Shown here: piece by piece, positions 1-8,091 of the stretch
Numbering within the stretch: the first letter of the stretch is position 1
How the letters are laid out: each line of letters opens with the position of its first letter
Source: Eubacteriales bacterium
GTDB taxonomy: Bacteria; Bacillota; Clostridia; Lachnospirales; Lachnospiraceae
Assembly: GCA_030540255.1 (NCBI GenBank)
Contig: JAUNWP010000003.1
Location: 1-63,534, forward strand
DNA: 63,534 bases
Direction of reading: 5' to 3'
Position numbers and translations under genes: made by a program
The notes under the pieces: model-generated
The model's input: the letters and a program-made list of their open reading frames with translations, nothing else
Databases searched by the model: none
What the model was told of the DNA's origin: nothing

Positions 1-61
1 CCGCAAAGCTTGGAGATGGAAAGTCTAACTATATCGGTATTTGGTTTTTATGGTGCAATAT

Positions 62-135
62 GGCCTGGTGGCTCAGCTGGTTAGAGCGCCGCCCTGTCAC
101 GGCGGAGGTCGTGGGTTCGAACCCCATCCGGGTCG
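62..135 (+). tRNA. tRNA-Asp (GTC)
   Basis: The cloverleaf folds fully. The acceptor strand at 62-68 pairs with 128-134, and the anticodon stem 89-93/101-105 encloses a seven-base loop with GTC at 96-98. The T loop TTCGAAC is present. It is first in a cluster of five tRNA genes that read the same way; its promoter probably lies before the window. CCA is not encoded. Confidence 0.95.
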
Positions 136-203
136 TTACACTGGTTGTGACGATGAGACATGCGCAGCCGCGTGTGTCTTATTATTAACTTCATATTGTG
201 TTA

Positions 204-287
204 TGGATGGGTTCCCGAGTGGCCAAAGGGGGCAGACTGTAAATCTGTTGTCGACGACTTCGGTGGTTCGAATCCACCCCCATCCAT
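204..287 (+). tRNA. tRNA-Tyr (GTA)
   Basis: This is a class II tRNA with a long variable arm (about 249-262). The acceptor 204-210 pairs with 280-286, and the anticodon GTA is at 239-241. It is second in the tRNA cluster. Confidence 0.95.
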
Positions 288-290
288 TTT

Positions 291-363
291 GGGATCTTAG
301 CTCAGCTGGGAGAGCATCTGCCTTACAAGCAGAGGGTCACAGGTTCGAGCCCTGTAGGTCCCA
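291..363 (+). tRNA. tRNA-Val (TAC)
   Basis: The acceptor GGGATCT (291-297) pairs with AGGTCCC (356-362). The anticodon TAC lies at 324-326 in a normal seven-base loop. It starts four bases after the tRNA-Tyr 3' end, so co-transcription is likely. Confidence 0.95.
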
Positions 364-372
364 TTTTTCTAT

Positions 373-446
373 CGCGGGGTAGAGCAGTCCGGTAGCTCGT
401 TGGGCTCATAACCCAGAGGTCGATGGTTCAAATCCGTCCCCCGCAA
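373..446 (+). tRNA. initiator tRNA-fMet (CAT)
   Basis: The anticodon CAT is at 407-409, with three consecutive G:C pairs (GGG/CCC) in the anticodon stem and an unpaired C1/A72 at the acceptor end (C373, A445). Both are hallmarks of the initiator tRNA rather than elongator Met. It lies directly before a terminator-like hairpin. Confidence 0.95.
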
Positions 447-450
447 TCAG

Positions 451-486
451 CAGGGCGGAATTTAAATTTCCTGCCCTGTTTTTTTA
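451..486 (+). terminator. Rho-independent terminator after tRNA-fMet
   Basis: CAGGGC (451-456) pairs with GCCCTG (473-478), extended by GGAA/TTTCC pairing, and is followed by eight T. It probably ends the Asp-Tyr-Val-fMet transcript. The next tRNA either relies on read-through or on a promoter I could not identify. Confidence 0.8.
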
Positions 487-504
487 TTAGCAGGTCACAT
501 ATGA

Positions 505-577
505 GGGCATGTAGCTCAGTCGGTAGAGCACTTGACTTTTAATCAAGTTGTCTCGGGTTCGATTCCCGACATGCTCA
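505..577 (+). tRNA. tRNA-Lys (TTT)
   Basis: The acceptor GGGCATG (505-511) pairs with CATGCTC (570-576). The anticodon TTT at 538-540 sits in the stem CTTGA/TCAAG. The T loop is TTCGATT. It is the last gene of the cluster. Confidence 0.95.
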
Positions 578-583
578 TAATTA

Positions 584-619
584 ACGGAAATCCTTATTTT
601 ATGGGGGTTTCCGTTTTTC
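584..619 (+). terminator. Terminator after tRNA-Lys
   Basis: ACGGAAATCC (584-593) pairs with GGGTTTCCGT (about 605-614) and is followed by a T tract. Confidence 0.75.
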
Positions 620-938
620 TGTACCTTAAATTTTTTATAGTACCGGTTTTTATTTTTGGAGAATAATATCTGAATACAACAACATATAAAAGTGAATATC
701 GGAAAAAATTATTATATAGACTATATAAAATTTTCTGTATATTAATTTACAAATTAAATTCATCTGTAGATTTCTGTTTATTCCGCTTCTCTTCTTTGTT
801 ATGATAGAAAAAACGATTGTTTAATGTACTTAGTGACCGAAGAGCTTTTGTAATGCAGTTGCTTCTATATTGCTTTATACAAGTTGTTTCGGAGCTTAAG
901 TTTGTCGTGTCATTATTAACACGGAAAGGAGTAATGAT
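620..938 (+). promoter_or_regulatory. AT-rich leader region of the oleate hydratase gene
   Basis: This stretch of about 320 bases has no gene. I see no convincing -35/-10 pair. A short inverted repeat, CGTGT (906-910) and ACACG (919-923), sits immediately before the ribosome-binding site GAAAGGAG (about 924-931). It could be an operator or a hairpin that affects translation. Short ORFs here have no ribosome-binding site or recognisable content. Confidence 0.35.
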
Positions 939-2882
939 ATGAGTAGAAAAAATAAACATGTAGGCGCAGCTGTACTTGCTGCATGTGCAGGAGCCGGAGC
1001 AGCGGCATTTACAGCATTATCTTATGCCAAGAAAAAGAGTTCTAAGGAAGCGGCTTCAGATTACAGAAATACCGAGAGAGGAAAGCAGGCTAAGAACAGC
1101 AAGGGAATATATTATTCCAACGGTAATTATGAGGCTTTTGCCCGTCCGAAGAAGCCTGAGGGAATTGATTCAAAGAGCGCGTATATAGTAGGAAGCGGAC
1201 TGGCATCACTTGCGGCTGCGTGCTTCCTTGTACGTGATGCACAGATGAAGGGCGAGAATATTCATATACTTGAAGCTATGGATGTTGCGGGAGGTGCCTG
1301 CGACGGTATCAATGATCCTACAAGAGGATATGTAATGCGTGGAGGCAGAGAGATGGAGGACCATTTCGAGTGCCTTTGGGATCTGTTCCGCAGTATTCCT
1401 TCCATAGAGACTGAAGGTGTATCTGTGCTTGATGAGTATTATTGGCTCAACAAGGAGGATCCGAACTATTCACTTTGCCGTGCGACCGAAAAACGAGGCC
1501 GTGATGCACATACAGACGGTAAATTCGGTCTCAGTCAGAAGGGCTGCATGGAGATCATGAAGCTCTTCATGTCCAAGGATGAGGATCTCTATGACAAGAG
1601 GATAGACGAGATATTTGACGAGGAAGTATTCTCTACCAATTTCTGGCTGTATTGGAGAACCATGTTTGCCTTTGAGGAGTGGCACTCGGCTCTTGAAATG
1701 AAGAGATATTTCCAGAGATTCATCCATCATATCGGAGGACTTCCGGATTTCAGTGCGCTTAAGTTTACCAAGTACAATCAGTATGATTCGCTTATACTGC
1801 CTATGCAGAAGTATCTTGAGAAGGCAGGCGTTGACTTCAGATTCAATACAGAAGTTACAAATGTTGTATTTGACATCAATGGGGAGCACAAGCTTGCGAA
1901 GAGCATTGAGTGCATAGTCGGCGGTGAGGAGAAGTCTATAGCTCTCAGTGAGAATGATCTTGTATTTGTTACTAACGGAAGCTGTACCGAAGGAACTATA
2001 TACGGAGATCAGGATCATGCACCTATGGGCGATGCAGAGGTCAGACGCAGCGGTGTCTGGGATCTCTGGAAGAATATTGCTAAGCAGGATCCTTCGTTCG
2101 GACATCCTGAGAAGTTCTGCTCAGATATAGACAGGACTAACTGGGAGTCTGCTACAGTAACTACTTCAAATGAGAAGATCATCTCAAGGATACAGGAGAT
2201 CTGTAAGAGAGATCCGCGTTCGGGCAGAGTTGTTACGGGAGGTATAGTAAGCTGTAAGGATTCCGGATGGCTCTTGAGCTGGACTATCAATCGTCAGGGT
2301 CAGTTTAAGGATCAGGATAAGAACAGTATATGCGTTTGGATATACGGTCTGTTTACCGATAAGCAGGGCGATTATATAAGAAAGCCTATGAAGGAATGTA
2401 CGGGACGCGAGATCACAGAGGAGTGGCTGTATCATCTTGGTATGGATACCGATGAGATACACAGTCTTTCGGCAGATAAAACCAACTGTGTTCCTACAAT
2501 GATGCCATACGTTACAGCCTTCTTTATGCCGCGCAGAGCAGGAGACCGTCCGGATGTTATTCCTGACGGCTGCACAAACTTTGCCTTCCTCGGACAGTTT
2601 GCGGAGACTCCGAGAGATACTATATTCACTACCGAATATTCGGTAAGAACCGCTATGGAGTCTGTATACGGTCTGACAGGCGTGGACAGAGGTGTTCCTG
2701 AGGTTTGGGCAAGTATGTATGATCTCAGAGATCTGCTCGACAGCTCGGTCAAGCTTATGGATGGCAAGTCGCCGCTTGATATGGACTTCGGAGTGCTGAA
2801 TGTTCTTAAGAAGCCTATAGTTAAGGCAGTAAAGGGTACTATGATAGAGGATCTGCTTAGGGAACATAAGATACTTAAGTAA
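939..2882 (+). CDS. ohyA: Oleate hydratase (MCRA family) with N-terminal hydrophobic extension
   Basis: FAD-dependent fatty acid hydratase of the myosin-cross-reactive-antigen family. It adds water to the double bond of oleate or linoleate, which detoxifies unsaturated fatty acids. A nucleotide-binding GxGxxS motif lies at residues 85-90 and the family signature RGGREME at 134-140. Known members usually begin near the IYYSNGNYEAFARP segment (here residues 57-70). This protein carries about 56 extra N-terminal residues: an Ala/Gly-rich hydrophobic stretch (9-30) and then a Lys/Arg-rich linker, suggesting membrane attachment. The ATG at 939 has a good AGGAG ribosome-binding site, so the extension appears genuine. 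It is monocistronic, with terminators on both sides. The family assignment is firm; the membrane location is inferred. Confidence 0.93.
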   Translation: MSRKNKHVGAAVLAACAGAGAAAFTALSYAKKKSSKEAASDYRNTERGKQAKNSKGIYYSNGNYEAFARPKKPEGIDSKSAYIVGSGLASLAAACFLVRDAQMKGENIHILEAMDVAGGACDGINDPTRGYVMRGGREMEDHFECLWDLFRSIPSIETEGVSVLDEYYWLNKEDPNYSLCRATEKRGRDAHTDGKFGLSQKGCMEIMKLFMSKDEDLYDKRIDEIFDEEVFSTNFWLYWRTMFAFEEWHSALEMKRYFQRFIHHIGGLPDFSALKFTKYNQYDSLILPMQKYLEKAGVDFRFNTEVTNVVFDINGEHKLAKSIECIVGGEEKSIALSENDLVFVTNGSCTEGTIYGDQDHAPMGDAEVRRSGVWDLWKNIAKQDPSFGHPEKFCSDIDRTNWESATVTTSNEKIISRIQEICKRDPRSGRVVTGGIVSCKDSGWLLSWTINRQGQFKDQDKNSICVWIYGLFTDKQGDYIRKPMKECTGREITEEWLYHLGMDTDEIHSLSADKTNCVPTMMPYVTAFFMPRRAGDRPDVIPDGCTNFAFLGQFAETPRDTIFTTEYSVRTAMESVYGLTGVDRGVPEVWASMYDLRDLLDSSVKLMDGKSPLDMDFGVLNVLKKPIVKAVKGTMIEDLLREHKILK

Positions 2883-2934
2883 TATGTGTTTTTACCGACT
2901 GAGCCAAGATATATTTTATAATATTATCAGCTTG

Positions 2935-2975
2935 ATGCGGTAAAACAGCAGCTAAGATGTATTTTGCCGCATTTT
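2935..2975 (+). terminator. Terminator downstream of oleate hydratase
   Basis: ATGCGG followed by an A-rich arm (2935-2947) pairs with the T-rich arm ending TTGCCGCAT (about 2958-2972), and a short T run follows. Confidence 0.7.
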
Positions 2976-3082
2976 CCGTGGAAAGAACCTTTGGAGAATG
3001 CGGCAATTGTTGATAAGTACCGGAAATATTCGGCCACGGGTTGATAATCGGAGAACCAAACAGCGTGTTTACCGTATTTTTC

Positions 3083-3111
3083 TTGACAAAATCGGGACTA
3101 TAAAATAGAAT
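3083..3111 (+). promoter_or_regulatory. Sigma-A promoter of tRNA-Phe (copy 1)
   Basis: TTGACA (3083-3088) and TAGAAT (3106-3111) are separated by exactly 17 bases. The predicted start is near 3118, about 36 bases before the tRNA. The second tRNA-Phe in this window has the same -35, spacing and -10. Confidence 0.8.
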
Positions 3112-3153
3112 ATAACTCTGTTAAGCGTTTGTCACAGACAAGCTTGGCGGTAT

Positions 3154-3226
3154 GCCTCGGTAGCTCAGTTGGTAGAGCAATGGACTGAAAATCCATGTGT
3201 CGCCGGTTCGATTCCGGCCTGAGGCA
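3154..3226 (+). tRNA. tRNA-Phe (GAA), copy 1
   Basis: The acceptor GCCTCGG (3154-3160) pairs with CTGAGGC (3219-3225), and the anticodon GAA is at 3187-3189. The sequence is identical to the tRNA-Phe at 59923-59995. Confidence 0.95.
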
Positions 3227-3229
3227 TTT

Positions 3230-3258
3230 GAGCAGTCGAGGAATCGGTTGCTTTTTTT
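3230..3258 (+). terminator. Probable terminator after tRNA-Phe
   Basis: A short hairpin with AGCA/TGCT ends precedes a run of seven T. Confidence 0.5.
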
Positions 3259-3279
3259 AGCGCATAAACGGAATCGGGA

Positions 3280-3329
3280 ACATGAGAATGAGCAAGTAAG
3301 CTGCTTTACTTGCTCATTCTCATGTTTTT
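3280..3329 (+). terminator. Long perfect hairpin with T tail
   Basis: An 18-base arm starting ACATGAGAATG (3280-3297) is exactly complementary to the arm ending CATTCTCATGT (3308-3325), with a ten-base loop and a T run. It may be a strong terminator, or the leading hairpin of the repeat element that begins just after it. Confidence 0.7.
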
Positions 3330-3337
3330 GATTGCGT

Positions 3338-3600
3338 AACGGAAATGAGCACAAAGTGCCGATAGGCACGGGTGCGAATTTCCGTAGGATTGCGAGAGTA
3401 CGAAGTACGGAGCAATCCGTATTATGCGCTGCCTACTAGAAAAATGTAGTATAGTAGAAAAGAGCGCATACAGATTGCGAGAGTGCAAAGCACGGAGCAA
3501 TCCGTATTATGCGCTGCTTACTAGAAAAATGCAGTATAGCAGAAAAGAGCGCATACAGATTGCGGGAGTACGAAGTACGAAGCAATCCGTATTATGCGCT
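3338..3600. repeat. Structured repeat family R1: leading hairpin plus 85-base tandem units
   Basis: A nested hairpin (CGGAAAT at about 3340 with ATTTCCG ending 3384; inner GTGCC-GATA-GGCAC) is followed by 85-base direct repeats. Their first hairpins start at 3388, 3473 and 3558, making two full units and one partial. Each unit has hairpin A (GATTGC...GCAATC with an inner GTAC-GAA-GTAC) and hairpin B (TATGCGCT at 3423-3430 pairing with AGCGCATA at 3463-3470). In unit 2 the inner stem is GTGC-AAA-GCAC, a compensatory change. A related copy lies in reverse orientation at 40601-40680. No coding content is credible. It resembles an intergenic palindromic repeat or a non-autonomous element. Confidence 0.85.
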
Positions 3601-3854
3601 AAACCTAATCTTTTTATTCGCAAGTGCCTATAGATTCAATATTTTACTATGTTTTTCTTTAAGGTTTTGTCGGTTGATAGCTAATATAATTAATGTTAAA
3701 CTTTAGCGTATAATTCAGATGGTATTGTTAAAATGCGGTAATAGGCAGATCGTTCATTATATAGAGGATCAAGATTAAAATGATGCGTCTCAAACAGACA
3801 GTGCCAAAGCTTAAAGCTGCATTTTCAGGAGATTTTTAACACAGAGTTTTAGAT

Positions 3855-5540
3855 ATGTCACAGAACAGAAACAGTAAGAGAAGCCGCGGCAGCCGCAGAT
3901 CATCGGGCGGAAGCAATATGCTTTCGGCAATAGCATTGATGATCATAGCAATATTGCTGCTTGTATTTGTATTTGCATACATAAGTAATAACAGTTTTCT
4001 AAGTTTTTTCAAAAGATTCAAGTCAGACGGATCGGAGACCGAGACCACATCAGATGAAACAAAGACACAGGATGCTGCCGATGAGCCGGGTCTTGTCTGG
4101 CTTGACAAGGACGAGCTTGTCTATGTTTTGAGTGAAGATGAGCTGTCGGATCGCGAGGATTCGGATATAATAGAGGAAGACGGTAAGAAGCTGCTTGCTT
4201 CAGAATGGCTTGAGGACGGTTCGGATCTGTATTACTTTGATGATAAGGGACGTGCCGTATCCGACCTTAATGAGGGTGCATTCAATTATAGATTCGACAG
4301 GGAATACAGGCTCTACAGTATAAGCTATAATAATGCATATATTTCGGAGTCGGAAAACGATCAGAAGGATTATCCGGGAGTAGTTCAGACCAAGACGCTT
4401 TGGGCTTTTCTTGATACCGAGAAGCAGGTAGATGATCTCTATGCAATAAAATATAAAAAGACCACCGAGTCATTTTCACATCTGCTCGGAGGAGACTCGA
4501 ATCTGCAGTATACTTCCAATTTTGCTATGAATGTAGCAGACGGATATATTTACTATGTTGCTTTTGTTGATGCTTCGGATAAGATGCTTGAGCCTATAGC
4601 CAACAAGCTCTTCAGGATGAAGCCCGGCGCAGAGAAGAGAGAGATCTGTGCGGAGGATATAAAGGGATATAAGCTTATAGATGCCGGAAACGGAGATATT
4701 CATGTCTATGTTGATGAAGGAACAAAGGTAAAGCGCGTTACTTCATTCAAAGAAGATGAGAGCATGAAGACCTTTCCTGAGGACGGAGACTATTATGTGG
4801 ATACCTCGAGCGGAAAGGCAATGCTTATGCTTGAAGGCGGATATCCGGTTACTTTGGCATCTGATTCGTTTAAGGCCGGCAACTTTGTTTATGCGGTAAA
4901 TGCCAACGGAGAGATAACATCCGTTGCTTCAAAGTCTCAGGTTAATTACGGCGGATATACATATACCGTGGAAAACGGAGATTCTTTCGGCAAGAAGAAG
5001 GCAAGAGTAATAAGAAGTGCAAACGGTAAAAAGGAAGTTATTTCCGCGGAATTTGACGGAAGTGTATCCAATATGCATTTTGATTTTGACTCTTCCAAGA
5101 TCGTTGCGGAATACACAGATGCAAACGGGTCGGCAGGGCTTGTAACCATTAGTCTGGACGGAGATGTGGATATAGTATATGATGCTTCGGATCTCGGATC
5201 AAAGTGTATATTATATGCAATCAAGGATGGTTATGCTACTGTAAGGACATCAAATACATTTAAGCAGGCAAAGCTGGTATCATCATATCCGCTTGCAGTG
5301 GGAGTGGATCCTGTTGAAATATCGGAAGCTCCTGAGAGTGAACTAAATGAGAGTGCCGGCAGTTCTGATCCGTCAAACGCAGCAACCGGCAATACTGCAG
5401 AGACTCATGCGCAGCCTGCGGCTCCGGACAGTAATGCCGATACAGAGATAGGTGCGGCAGCAGAGCCGGGGGCAGCAGCCAACGGACAGTCGGGCAGTGC
5501 CTTGGGAACTGTTGAAAAGAAAGGACCCGGTGAAGCCTGA
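3855..5540 (+). CDS. Single-pass membrane protein of unknown function
   Basis: 561 residues. A basic Ser/Arg-rich N-terminus (1-20) is followed by one strong transmembrane helix (about 22-43) and a large acidic domain, most likely outside the cell. The domain contains repeated short strand-like segments with Gly/Asp turns, compatible with a beta-propeller of the DUF5050-like type; that is a guess. The last 70 residues are Ala/Ser/Pro/Gly-rich and probably disordered. The stop codon overlaps the start of the guanylate kinase-like gene by one base, so the two are translationally coupled. I do not recognise a specific function. Confidence 0.8.
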   Translation: MSQNRNSKRSRGSRRSSGGSNMLSAIALMIIAILLLVFVFAYISNNSFLSFFKRFKSDGSETETTSDETKTQDAADEPGLVWLDKDELVYVLSEDELSDREDSDIIEEDGKKLLASEWLEDGSDLYYFDDKGRAVSDLNEGAFNYRFDREYRLYSISYNNAYISESENDQKDYPGVVQTKTLWAFLDTEKQVDDLYAIKYKKTTESFSHLLGGDSNLQYTSNFAMNVADGYIYYVAFVDASDKMLEPIANKLFRMKPGAEKREICAEDIKGYKLIDAGNGDIHVYVDEGTKVKRVTSFKEDESMKTFPEDGDYYVDTSSGKAMLMLEGGYPVTLASDSFKAGNFVYAVNANGEITSVASKSQVNYGGYTYTVENGDSFGKKKARVIRSANGKKEVISAEFDGSVSNMHFDFDSSKIVAEYTDANGSAGLVTISLDGDVDIVYDASDLGSKCILYAIKDGYATVRTSNTFKQAKLVSSYPLAVGVDPVEISEAPESELNESAGSSDPSNAATGNTAETHAQPAAPDSNADTEIGAAAEPGAAANGQSGSALGTVEKKGPGEA

Positions 5541-6118
5541 TGGGTAAGCTTTATTGTCTGATAGGTAAATCAGCCTCAGGCAAGGACAGCATTTACAAAA
5601 GGATAATTGAGCTCAGACCGCAGCTCGGAAGATATGTTATGTATACGACCCGGCCTATACGCGAGGGCGAGATTCCGGGAGTGAGTTATAATTATACCGA
5701 CGAAGCCAAGATCGCCGATTACAAAGCGGCAGGCAGGCTTATTGAATCAAGGACCTATGATACCGTATACGGACCCTGGACTTATGCTACAATAGATGAC
5801 GGACAGATAGAACTTGATAAAAGAAATTATCTGATGCCGGCAACTTTGGAATCGTATCTGAGTCTTAGGAATTATTTCGGTACGGATAAGGTCGCAGCTA
5901 TATATATAGAGCTTGATGACGGAGTACGCCTGATGAGAGCTCTCACCAGGGAGATGCGTGAAGAAAATCCCAAATACAAGGAGCTGTGCAGGAGATTTAT
6001 CGCAGATTCGGAGGACTTTTCAGAGGAGAAGCTGCTTGAGGCCGGTATAGGTAAACGTTTTGTAAATGATGATCTCGAAGCTTGCGTTGATGAGATCATT
6101 GATTATTGCGGACTGTAA
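5540..6118 (+). CDS. gmk: Guanylate kinase-like protein
   Basis: 192 residues. The P-loop GKSASGKDS is at 9-17, followed by the guanylate kinase hallmark TTRPIREGE (36-44) and the Tyr-rich GMP-binding segment. These indicate ATP-dependent phosphorylation of GMP to GDP. The protein is more divergent than standard Gmk: the usual G-x-S-G-x-G-K-S/T loop is altered and the lid is shorter. It may be a paralogue beside another genomic gmk. It sits immediately before holB, where tmk is found in Bacillus subtilis. Confidence 0.8.
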   Translation: MGKLYCLIGKSASGKDSIYKRIIELRPQLGRYVMYTTRPIREGEIPGVSYNYTDEAKIADYKAAGRLIESRTYDTVYGPWTYATIDDGQIELDKRNYLMPATLESYLSLRNYFGTDKVAAIYIELDDGVRLMRALTREMREENPKYKELCRRFIADSEDFSEEKLLEAGIGKRFVNDDLEACVDEIIDYCGL

Positions 6119-6164
6119 TGAAGCTGTTTGTAATTTGCTGCGGATAAACGGTACGGTGATAAAT

Positions 6165-7166
6165 ATGGATAATAACGGATTCAATAAAATAATCGGAAAC
6201 GAGCTTATAAAGGACCAGCTTAAGTCGGCCATAAAATCCGGAAGTATCAGGCACAGCTATATGCTGACCGGAGAAAAGGGTATGGGTAAGAAGACTATGG
6301 CGGAGGCTTTTCTGCTTGAGCTTTTCTGCGAGGAGCAGGATGAGAGCAGGAAGCCGTGTCTGCATTGCCCGGAGTGTAAGAAGATATTGAGCGGCAATCA
6401 TCCGGATGTTATATACATCACACATGAGAAGCCAAATATCATAAGTGTTGATGAGGTCAGAGAGCAGCTTATAGATACTGTGGATATTAAGCCGTATGAA
6501 GGCGGCTATAAGGTATATGTAATGCCGGAGGCCGACAAGATGACGGTTCAGGCGCAGAATGCATTGCTTAAGACATTGGAGGAGCCGCCGGAATATGTCA
6601 TAATCCTTCTCCTTGTAAATGACGACAGGAAGCTTCTTGATACGGTTAGATCAAGGACTATCAAGGAGAATTTAAGGCCGCTTACAGACGCTACTATCAG
6701 AGACTATCTTAAGGATAAGTATGATATCTCGGAGGATATGACAGATATCTGTGTTGCTTTTTCCAAGGGCAATCTCGGCAAGGCGATAGAACTTGCACAG
6801 AGTGAGACATTTACGGAATGGTATCACAGAGTAATGAAGATACTGAAGACTCTACGTGATATGGACAGTACGGATATGCACATAGAGATATCAAAGCTGC
6901 TTATGGAATGTCCGGATCCGAATGATGCGCTGGATCTGCTGGAGCTTTGGTACAGAGATCTGACCATGTTTACGGTCACAAAAAATCTTAATTCTCTTGT
7001 GTTTAAGGGAGAGAGGAAGGCGCTTATGAATGCGGCGTCACTCACCTCCTATGACGGAATACAGGAGATAATGAACGGAATTGAAATATGCAGACAGAGG
7101 CTTAATGCCAATGTTAACACGGAGCTGGCATTTGAATTGCTGTTGCTCCGAATGAAGGAAAACTGA
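6165..7166 (+). CDS. holB: DNA polymerase III delta' subunit
   Basis: 334 residues from ATG 6165; an upstream in-frame start at 6066 would overlap the kinase gene by 53 bases and is less likely. This is the clamp-loader AAA+ subunit. It has a Walker A-like loop GEKGMGKKT (36-44), a four-Cys zinc module (C55, C65, C68, C71), and the conserved Gln-Asn-Ala-Leu-Leu-Lys-Thr-Leu-Glu-Glu-Pro segment. Its position before ricT, trmN6 and rsmI matches the B. subtilis holB-yaaT-yabB-yabC order. Confidence 0.93.
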   Translation: MDNNGFNKIIGNELIKDQLKSAIKSGSIRHSYMLTGEKGMGKKTMAEAFLLELFCEEQDESRKPCLHCPECKKILSGNHPDVIYITHEKPNIISVDEVREQLIDTVDIKPYEGGYKVYVMPEADKMTVQAQNALLKTLEEPPEYVIILLLVNDDRKLLDTVRSRTIKENLRPLTDATIRDYLKDKYDISEDMTDICVAFSKGNLGKAIELAQSETFTEWYHRVMKILKTLRDMDSTDMHIEISKLLMECPDPNDALDLLELWYRDLTMFTVTKNLNSLVFKGERKALMNAASLTSYDGIQEIMNGIEICRQRLNANVNTELAFELLLLRMKEN

Positions 7167-7182
7167 TAAGGAAAAATAAAGT

Positions 7183-8091
7183 ATGGTAAAAGCAGTTGGT
7201 GTCAGATTCAGACAGGCGGGAAAGATATATCATTTCGATCCCGACAGCCTCGATCTTAAGAGAGGCAGTAAGGTCATAGTTGAGACTTCGAGAGGTATAG
7301 AATACGGCGAGGTCGTAACGGTCGATATGATCGAATCAGACAAGGATAAACAGCCGTTGAAGAAGGTCATCAGGGAAGCTGATGCAAATGACACGGCCAA
7401 GATGGAAGAAAACAGAGAGAAAGAAAAGGCAGCGATAAGGACCTGTAAGGATCTTATCAACAAGCATGAGCTTGATATGAAGCTTATTTCCTGCGAGTAC
7501 ACACTTGATAACTCCAAGATGCTCTTTTATTTTACGGCAGAGGGAAGAGTGGATTTCAGAGAGCTGGTCAAGGATCTTGCGTCTGTGTTCCATACAAGGA
7601 TAGAGCTGCGTCAGGTAGGAGTCAGGGACGAGACCAAGATACTCGGAGGCTACGGCTCATGCGGCAGACCTTTATGCTGCCACAGCTATCTCTCCGATTT
7701 TGCACCGGTATCGATCAAGATGGCAAAGAAGCAGAATCTCTCGCTTAACACAGCCAAGATATCCGGTGTCTGCGGCAGACTTATGTGCTGCCTTAAAAAT
7801 GAAGAAGAGGCATATGAGGAGCTTAATAAGTTACTTCCGTCCACGGGGGATTTTGTGACTACTCCGGATAATCTTAAGGGAGTGGTAAGTGCCGTAAATA
7901 TACTCAAGCAGCGTGTAAAGGTTATAGTGGAGCTTCCTAATGATGAAAAGGAAGTAAGAGATTATGCTGCTTCCGAGATAAAGTTCAAGAGCCGTAAAAA
8001 AGCCAAACAGTCTGAAAACGACAAGGAAATAAAAGAACTTCGCGAACTTGAACATAAGGATAAAAGAGAAAGATCCGCACTCGATGATTGA
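7183..8091 (+). CDS. ricT: PSP1-domain protein RicT (YaaT)
   Basis: 302 residues. Two Cys-rich motifs, GSCGRPLCC (C160, C165, C166) and CGRLMCC (C197, C202, C203), are those of the RicT/PSP1 family. In B. subtilis RicT forms the Y-complex with RicA and RicF, carries Fe-S clusters, and supports RNase Y-dependent mRNA maturation, biofilm formation and sporulation. The C-terminus is Lys/Glu-rich. It starts 17 bases after holB with an AAGGA ribosome-binding site. Confidence 0.93.
   Translation: MVKAVGVRFRQAGKIYHFDPDSLDLKRGSKVIVETSRGIEYGEVVTVDMIESDKDKQPLKKVIREADANDTAKMEENREKEKAAIRTCKDLINKHELDMKLISCEYTLDNSKMLFYFTAEGRVDFRELVKDLASVFHTRIELRQVGVRDETKILGGYGSCGRPLCCHSYLSDFAPVSIKMAKKQNLSLNTAKISGVCGRLMCCLKNEEEAYEELNKLLPSTGDFVTTPDNLKGVVSAVNILKQRVKVIVELPNDEKEVRDYAASEIKFKSRKKAKQSENDKEIKELRELEHKDKRERSALDD

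Noticed and set aside
41..382. Open reading frame of 113 codons across the tRNA cluster
   Set aside because: It overlaps three tRNA genes that fold perfectly; the translation is tRNA sequence.
3388..3600. CRISPR-like periodic repeat
   Set aside because: The 85-base units are contiguous with no unique spacers and no cas genes are present.
3424..3706. Overlapping short ORFs in the R1 tandem repeat
   Set aside because: They translate the hairpin repeat units, have no ribosome-binding site and differ between units in ways that preserve pairing, not protein sequence.
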